This document shows positions 7,205 through 11,487 of a DNA stretch of 11,487 nt, one piece after another; within the stretch, counting starts at the first letter, position 1; each line of letters starts with the position of its first letter. The notes under the pieces were generated by a model. The model worked only from the letters and a program-made list of their open reading frames with translations, was not told the origin of the DNA and did not search any database. Both the position numbers and the translations under genes were made by a program. The DNA comes from Erysipelotrichaceae bacterium (GTDB taxonomy: Bacteria > Bacillota_I > Bacilli_A > Erysipelotrichales > Erysipelotrichaceae): NCBI GenBank assembly GCA_017620435.1, contig JAFZQL010000066.1:1-11487 (forward strand), written 5' to 3'.

Positions 7205-8017
7205 ATGAAAAACGGAAAACTGGCACTGATCTACGACTTTGACAAGACCCTTTCTCCAAGGGATATGCAGGAATTCCACTACATTAGATCATTGGGTTAT
7301 GAGGATCCTGCCGATTTCTGGAACGAATGCGGCGTCTTTTCCCAGAAGCACAACTGCGATTCCATTCTTTCCTACATGTACATGATGATCCGAAAGAATC
7401 CGGAACTGACCCAGAAACAGCTGATTGAAGAAGGAAAATACGTTGAACTGTACAAAGGGGTCAAGACCTGGTTCAAACGGATCAATGAATATGGAAAGAA
7501 ACATCACGTGGATGTGGAACACTACATCATTTCTTCCGGATTGACGGATATCATTAAAGGTACGCAGATCGCTTCGGAGTTCAAGAAGATCTATGCCTGT
7601 ACCTATGCCTATGACGAGAACGGTAAGGTCCTTTGGCCGTCCAGAGCTGTCAATTATACGATGAAGACCCAGTATCTGTTCAGGATCAACAAGGGCGTGC
7701 TGAAAGAAACAAACGATGAAGATCTGAACAGTTCCACCCCGGAATCCCAGAAATACATTCCGCTGGAAAACATGGTCTACTTCGGAGACGGAAGTACAGA
7801 TGTCCCAAGCATGAAGGTCGTTCAGCAGAACGGCGGTACGACGATTGCCGTATTCGGTGATGACTCCAAACGCAACAGGGCAGAGAAACTGTATACGGAT
7901 AAACGTGCGACGTTTGCGGTCAAGGCCGATTATTCCAAGGGAAGCCGGATCGAAAAGATCGTCATGGGTATTATTGATTCGCTGGAAGCCAAGAATAGAC
8001 TAGAAGATTATCGATAA
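7205..8017 (+). CDS. HAD-superfamily phosphatase, substrate unknown
   Basis: It is probably a cytoplasmic Mg2+-dependent phosphomonoesterase. Of its 270 residues, motif I is DFDKT with nucleophile Asp11 and acid/base Asp13, motif II is Ser110/Ser111 (ISSGLTD), motif III Lys is probably Lys154, and motif IV is GDGSTD with Asp195 and Asp199. The stretch between motifs I and II (about 18-100) would be an alpha-helical C1-type cap, as in phosphoserine-phosphatase-like enzymes. An in-frame stop at 7196-7198 and the next Met (21) lying beyond motif I make the ATG at 7205 essentially the only possible start, although it has no ribosome-binding site. Its TAA overlaps the ATG of the debranching enzyme by one base (TAATG). 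The context suggests a sugar-phosphate substrate, but the sequence does not show it. Confidence 0.88.
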   Translation: MKNGKLALIYDFDKTLSPRDMQEFHYIRSLGYEDPADFWNECGVFSQKHNCDSILSYMYMMIRKNPELTQKQLIEEGKYVELYKGVKTWFKRINEYGKKHHVDVEHYIISSGLTDIIKGTQIASEFKKIYACTYAYDENGKVLWPSRAVNYTMKTQYLFRINKGVLKETNDEDLNSSTPESQKYIPLENMVYFGDGSTDVPSMKVVQQNGGTTIAVFGDDSKRNRAEKLYTDKRATFAVKADYSKGSRIEKIVMGIIDSLEAKNRLEDYR

Positions 8018-9717
8018 TGAGAGAATATACGATCAGTGATTTCAATATCAGGACTTTAGGAAGCATATATCAGTCGGATAGGACGGTTTTTCGAGTCTTC
8101 GCTCCGGAATATGAAAACATGGAGCTTATCGTCAGAAATCATGCCTATCAGATGCACAGGAACGGTTTTGTTTATGAGATCGCCTTAGGCGGTGATCTGG
8201 AACTGGAAAGATATCATTACCAAAACGAGAAGGGTCTCTGCTTCAGGGATCCTTTTGCGTATTTATCCGATGAGAACGATTCGATCATTCTGAATCCGGA
8301 CAAGTTCCTGAAAGAAACAGTCGGGATGGATGAATGTCCAAGCAGGATCATCTATGAATGCAATGTCCGGGATTTCTCCAGCAGCGAATCCTATACCGGA
8401 AGATATCCGAAAAAGTTTCTGGCTTTCACGGAAGAAGGTTTGAAATGTGAAGGAAAAGCGATCGGACTGGATCATCTTGTTGAGATGGGAATCACCCATC
8501 TGCAGCTGATGCCGGTCACGGATTTCGACAACGACAGGACCGACTACAACTGGGGCTACAATCCGCTGGCATACAATTACGTCAAGAAAGACTACGTTTA
8601 TGATCAGGGTGATCCGTATGCCTATGTCAATGAACTCAGACATACTGTCAACGTCCTGCATTCCCATCATATCCGCGTCGTTCTGGATGTGGTGTTTAAT
8701 CACGTCTACAGCGTTCATCGCTTTGATCTGGAGAAAATGCTTCCGGGTCATGTTTTCCGTTACACGGAAGACGGCCGTCTTGCGCAGGGAACGTTCTGCG
8801 GCAGCGAGATCAGATCGGAAGATGTTTTTGTCAGAGAATATCTGAAAGAGATGACACTGAGATATCTGGAACTCTTCGACATCGACGGGATCAGGATGGA
8901 TCTGATGGGGATATTGGATATCGAGACCGTCAGTCAGATCAGGAACCTTCTTTGTGCCCATAAGAAAGATTTCATCGTCTACGGCGAAGGATGGGACATG
9001 GGCGATGTTCTGCCTAGTGAACAGAGAGCCTCGATCCCGAATGCCAGAAAGCTTCCGGGAGTCGCGATGTTCAACGACTACTTCCGGGATACGATGATCC
9101 ATTATGTCTCCGGAAACAGAGATATCAGAAGCAATGTGATCAAGTCTCTGTGCTGCGATATGCACTATCTGAGCCAGGATCAGTCAGTCAATTATGTGGA
9201 ATGTCACGATGATCATACTTTCTATGATCGGATGATGCTGTACAAGTCTTCCGATCCAAGATGGATCAACGAGAAGAGATGTACCCTGGCATTAAGCCTT
9301 GTGCTGATCGCAAGAGGGATTCCTTTCATCCATGCCGGAGAAGAATTCTACCGTACCAAGAACGGCGTCAGGAATTCCTACAATTCTCTGGATACCATCA
9401 ATCAGCTGGACTGGCGCCTGAGAGTCAGAAATCATGAAAACTGTTCTTATATCGCGGATCTCATCGCGTTCAGGAAGCAGCACAGCTGTTTCACGGATGA
9501 GGATGCCGATTTCCGTTTCGAGGAATTCAACGACTGTCTGGTCTATCATCTGGATGATCTGATCATCTTTATCAACCCGTTTGAAAATGATTACGTATTT
9601 GCCAACGGGAAGAATTACGAGATCCTTTTCGATGCATGCGGAAGATACATCGGAAGATCACAAAGCATAGAAATATCCGCTTATTCGATAGTGATATGCC
9701 GATCTGATGATGTATAA
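8017..9717 (+). CDS. pulA: Type I pullulanase-like glycogen debranching enzyme (GH13)
   Basis: It is predicted to hydrolyse alpha-1,6 branch points of glycogen or limit dextrins. It has no signal peptide, so it should act in the cytoplasm. A CBM48-like N-terminal domain occupies about residues 8-95, followed by the GH13 barrel and a short C-terminal beta domain from about 485. The type I pullulanase signature YNWGYNP is at 177-183. The catalytic regions are DVVFNH (224-229), nucleophile Asp295 in GIRMDLMG, acid/base Glu324 in YGEGWD and His397-Asp398 in VECHDDHT. At 566 residues it is shorter than typical enzymes such as Bacillus AmyX (about 700), because the extra N-terminal domains are missing. 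Usual region IV is ESHDNHT; here Ser is Cys396 and Asn is Asp399. Translation is coupled to the HAD gene by TAATG. Pullulanase is more likely than GlgX, GlgB or alpha-amylase from these motifs. Confidence 0.88.
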   Translation: MREYTISDFNIRTLGSIYQSDRTVFRVFAPEYENMELIVRNHAYQMHRNGFVYEIALGGDLELERYHYQNEKGLCFRDPFAYLSDENDSIILNPDKFLKETVGMDECPSRIIYECNVRDFSSSESYTGRYPKKFLAFTEEGLKCEGKAIGLDHLVEMGITHLQLMPVTDFDNDRTDYNWGYNPLAYNYVKKDYVYDQGDPYAYVNELRHTVNVLHSHHIRVVLDVVFNHVYSVHRFDLEKMLPGHVFRYTEDGRLAQGTFCGSEIRSEDVFVREYLKEMTLRYLELFDIDGIRMDLMGILDIETVSQIRNLLCAHKKDFIVYGEGWDMGDVLPSEQRASIPNARKLPGVAMFNDYFRDTMIHYVSGNRDIRSNVIKSLCCDMHYLSQDQSVNYVECHDDHTFYDRMMLYKSSDPRWINEKRCTLALSLVLIARGIPFIHAGEEFYRTKNGVRNSYNSLDTINQLDWRLRVRNHENCSYIADLIAFRKQHSCFTDEDADFRFEEFNDCLVYHLDDLIIFINPFENDYVFANGKNYEILFDACGRYIGRSQSIEISAYSIVICRSDDV

Positions 9718-9736
9718 TAAAATTAGGATTAAGGAG
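9713..9736 (+). promoter_or_regulatory. Internal promoter and ribosome-binding site of glgC
   Basis: A perfect TATAAT at 9713-9718 overlaps the stop codon of the debranching gene, and AAGGAG at 9731-9736 ends 7 nt before the glgC ATG. This would give a leader of about 18 nt with a normal ribosome-binding site. The -35 region is weak. It would let glgCD be transcribed apart from the two genes upstream; no terminator is visible between them, so read-through is also likely. Confidence 0.5.
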
Positions 9737-9743
9737 TATTCCA

Positions 9744-10898
9744 ATGAAAAAGAATAATATGGTAGCGATGATACTTGCAGGAGGCAGAGGTTCACGTCTT
9801 TTTGATTTGACCAAAAAGGTTGCGAAACCGGCTGTGCACTTCGGCGGCAAGTATCGCATCATCGACTTTGCGCTGTCGAACTGCGCAAACTCGCACATCT
9901 CGACCGTCGGTGTTCTGGTCCAGTATGAGTCCATTCTATTAAGTTCATACAGCGCCAGAAGCTCGACCTGGGGCCTTGACTCCAAGGGCGGCGGCGTCTA
10001 TGTCCTTTCACCTAGAGAAAAGGATGAAACGGGTCTGGGTCTGTATAACGGCACGGCTGATGCGATCTATCAGAACCTGGATTTTCTGGATCAGGAAGAA
10101 GCGGAATATGTGCTGGTTCTTTCCGGAGACCACATCTACAAGATGAACTATGAAGATATGCTCAAAAAACATATCGAGTCCAATGCGGATGCCACGATCG
10201 CCGTTATCGAAGTACCGATGAAGGAAGCAAGCCGTTTCGGTATCATGAATACCGATAAGAACGACAAGATCGTTGAATTCGAAGAAAAACCGAAACAGCC
10301 GAAATCCAATCTGGCTTCCATGGGTGTCTATATCTTCACCTACAAGACATTGAGAAAGTATCTGAAAGACGACGCCAAGATCGAAGAATCATCGCACGAC
10401 TTCGGTAAGAACATCATTCCTGCCTATCTGAACGACAAACTGAAACTTCAGGCTTACCGTTTCAAGGGATACTGGAAGGATGTAGGTACGATTGATTCGC
10501 TTTGGGAAGCGAATATGGACCTGCTGAAGGAAAACAGCGGCCTGGATCTGTTTGATCCGGACTGGAAGATCTATACCAATGATGCGAGCGCAACGCCGCA
10601 GTGCATCGGCGAGAATGCCGAGATCGACAATGCCTTTATTACCCAGGGTGCGGTAATCAACGGCAAGGTTTCTCATTCCGTGATCTTCTCTGGTGTAGAA
10701 GTCAGAGAAAATGCCGTAGTCAATCAATCAGTCATCATGAACAATGCCGTTATTGGTAAGGGCGCCAAATTAACGAAGTGTCTGGTAGCTGATGATGTCA
10801 GGATTCCTGACGGTATGGTACTGGGAAAGAAGGATTCGGCAGAAGTTCTGCTTGTATCAAAAGCCCTGATCGCAAAGGCAGGTGAACAGCATGAGTAA
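9744..10898 (+). CDS. glgC: Glucose-1-phosphate adenylyltransferase, catalytic subunit (ADP-glucose pyrophosphorylase)
   Basis: It makes ADP-glucose from ATP and glucose-1-phosphate, the committed step of bacterial glycogen synthesis. At 384 residues it is of normal length. The nucleotidyltransferase domain (about 1-265) begins with the pyrophosphorylase loop LAGGRGSRL (11-19), then AKPAVHFGGKYR (27-38), GTADA (103-107), catalytic Asp129 in SGDH and the sugar-phosphate-binding Lys182 in EEKP. A left-handed beta-helix domain with hexapeptide-like repeats follows (about 285-370). The start is fixed by AAGGAG 7 nt upstream. Its stop lies inside the beginning of glgD, an 8-nt overlap, which supports stoichiometric synthesis of both subunits. 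A small oddity is WGLD at 76-79 where most GlgC proteins have WDLD. Confidence 0.97.
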   Translation: MKKNNMVAMILAGGRGSRLFDLTKKVAKPAVHFGGKYRIIDFALSNCANSHISTVGVLVQYESILLSSYSARSSTWGLDSKGGGVYVLSPREKDETGLGLYNGTADAIYQNLDFLDQEEAEYVLVLSGDHIYKMNYEDMLKKHIESNADATIAVIEVPMKEASRFGIMNTDKNDKIVEFEEKPKQPKSNLASMGVYIFTYKTLRKYLKDDAKIEESSHDFGKNIIPAYLNDKLKLQAYRFKGYWKDVGTIDSLWEANMDLLKENSGLDLFDPDWKIYTNDASATPQCIGENAEIDNAFITQGAVINGKVSHSVIFSGVEVRENAVVNQSVIMNNAVIGKGAKLTKCLVADDVRIPDGMVLGKKDSAEVLLVSKALIAKAGEQHE

Positions 10899-11487
10899 GG
10901 TATTGGGTATTCTGAATTTTGAACCTTCCTATGTCCATGTCAAGGGACTGGAAGACTTCCGTCCGATTTCTGCCACTTCTATCTTAGGCAGATACCGCGT
11001 TCTGGACTTTATGCTTTCGAACTTTACCAACTCCGGTATTGATTCCATCAAGGTCTACATCAAGAACAGAGAACGTTCTGCCGTAGAACACATCACCAGA
11101 ACAAGCTACAACATCAACTCCAAGAAGGGAAAAATCCATCTTCTGCATGGAGACAACAATTTTGCCAACAACGACCTGTTCAATGTCGATATCCTGGCTT
11201 TCAAGACCTACATGGAATTCGTCGACGTAGAGAATCCTTCCTATGTCGTCATCGCTCCATCCCACTTCATCTTTAAGCAGGATTTCTCGGAACTGCTGGA
11301 ATACCACATCAAGTCCAAGAACGACATTACGATCCTGTATCACAATGCGAACAATACGGATACTTCCTATTTGATGGGAGATATCCTGACCATCGATGAG
11401 AAGAAGAGAGTAACCGAGTTCCATAAGAACCGCGGCAAATACAAGAACGGAAACGTATCTCTTGAGACTTACGTCATGTCTACTTTG
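10891..11487 (+). CDS. glgD: Glucose-1-phosphate adenylyltransferase regulatory subunit GlgD, 3' end outside window
   Basis: The frame is open from the ATG at 10891 to the right edge (199 residues, no stop). It is a nucleotidyltransferase paralogue of GlgC: GRYRVLDFMLSNFTNSG near residues 33-49 aligns with GKYRIIDFALSNCANS of GlgC. However, the GGRGxR loop is replaced by LNFEPSY and the SGDH catalytic motif by APSHFIF. This is the known pattern of GlgD, which in studied Bacillota forms a hetero-oligomer with GlgC and modulates its activity without being a good catalyst itself. AGGTGA, ending 5 nt before the ATG, can serve as ribosome-binding site within the end of glgC. Synthase (glgA) and phosphorylase genes often follow in such clusters but lie outside the window. 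Confidence 0.95.
   Translation, partial: MSKVLGILNFEPSYVHVKGLEDFRPISATSILGRYRVLDFMLSNFTNSGIDSIKVYIKNRERSAVEHITRTSYNINSKKGKIHLLHGDNNFANNDLFNVDILAFKTYMEFVDVENPSYVVIAPSHFIFKQDFSELLEYHIKSKNDITILYHNANNTDTSYLMGDILTIDEKKRVTEFHKNRGKYKNGNVSLETYVMSTL

Noticed and set aside
8017..9717. Identification of the GH13 enzyme as GlgB, GlgX or alpha-amylase
   Set aside because: The YNWGYNP signature, GIRMDLMG, YGEGWD and VECHDDHT motifs are those of type I pullulanases; features typical of branching enzymes or of secreted amylases, such as a signal peptide, are absent.
10984..11424. Minus-strand open frame within glgD
   Set aside because: The plus-strand frame is a clear GlgD N-terminal half overlapping the glgC stop; the antisense frame has no supporting features.
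1..11487. tRNA or rRNA genes, CRISPR repeats, insertion-sequence ends, riboswitches
   Set aside because: Nearly all of the window is coding and the two real gaps (46 and 63 nt) are taken up by promoters and the tail of a terminator; no repeat array, inverted-repeat ends or structured leader were seen.

Overview
The window is almost solid protein-coding DNA of moderate G+C (by eye a little under 50%). The gene content points to a low-to-moderate G+C Gram-positive of the Bacillota: a PepV-type dipeptidase, a GlgC/GlgD pair (a two-subunit ADP-glucose pyrophosphorylase arrangement typical of Bacillota), a class A penicillin-binding protein and compact operons. The near absence of 5' leaders at several promoters would fit the Erysipelotrichia/Mollicutes side of the phylum, but that placement is inference and not proven here.

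Layout. (1) Positions 1-3232, minus strand: the 5' part of one very large class A penicillin-binding protein, open for 1077 codons and running off the left edge. It has an unusually long, Lys/Glu-rich cytoplasmic tail, one membrane segment, a glycosyltransferase domain, a transpeptidase domain and a Cys-containing C-terminal extension. (2) Positions 3233-3278: a 46-bp divergent promoter region, the largest gap without a gene on the left side. (3) Positions 3279-7141, plus strand: a three-gene operon of Xaa-Pro aminopeptidase (pepP), exodeoxyribonuclease III (xth) and dipeptidase (pepV). The first two genes overlap by 4 nt and the next two are 3 nt apart. A Rho-independent terminator whose loop contains the pepV stop codon closes the operon. 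(4) Positions 7205-11487, plus strand: a glycogen-metabolism cluster of a HAD-family phosphatase of unknown substrate, a short cytoplasmic type I pullulanase-like debranching enzyme, glgC and the 5' part of glgD, which runs off the right edge. An additional promoter and a good ribosome-binding site precede glgC.

How the genes work together. The peptidases PepP and PepV act late in cytoplasmic peptide breakdown: PepP removes N-terminal residues in front of proline and PepV splits dipeptides. xth repairs abasic and oxidised DNA and appears to be there by operon linkage only. In the second cluster GlgC, with GlgD as probable regulatory partner, makes ADP-glucose for glycogen synthesis, and the pullulanase-like enzyme would trim alpha-1,6 branches. 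The HAD phosphatase is translationally linked to the debranching enzyme, so a role in sugar-phosphate or glycogen metabolism is plausible but unproven.

No RNA gene, mobile element, CRISPR array or clearly novel multi-gene system is visible. The points most worth a second look are three promoters whose -10 boxes lie only 8-9 nt before ATG codons that lack a Shine-Dalgarno sequence (apparently leaderless or near-leaderless mRNAs), the repeated charged motif in the cytoplasmic tail of the penicillin-binding protein, and the HAD phosphatase at the head of the glycogen cluster.
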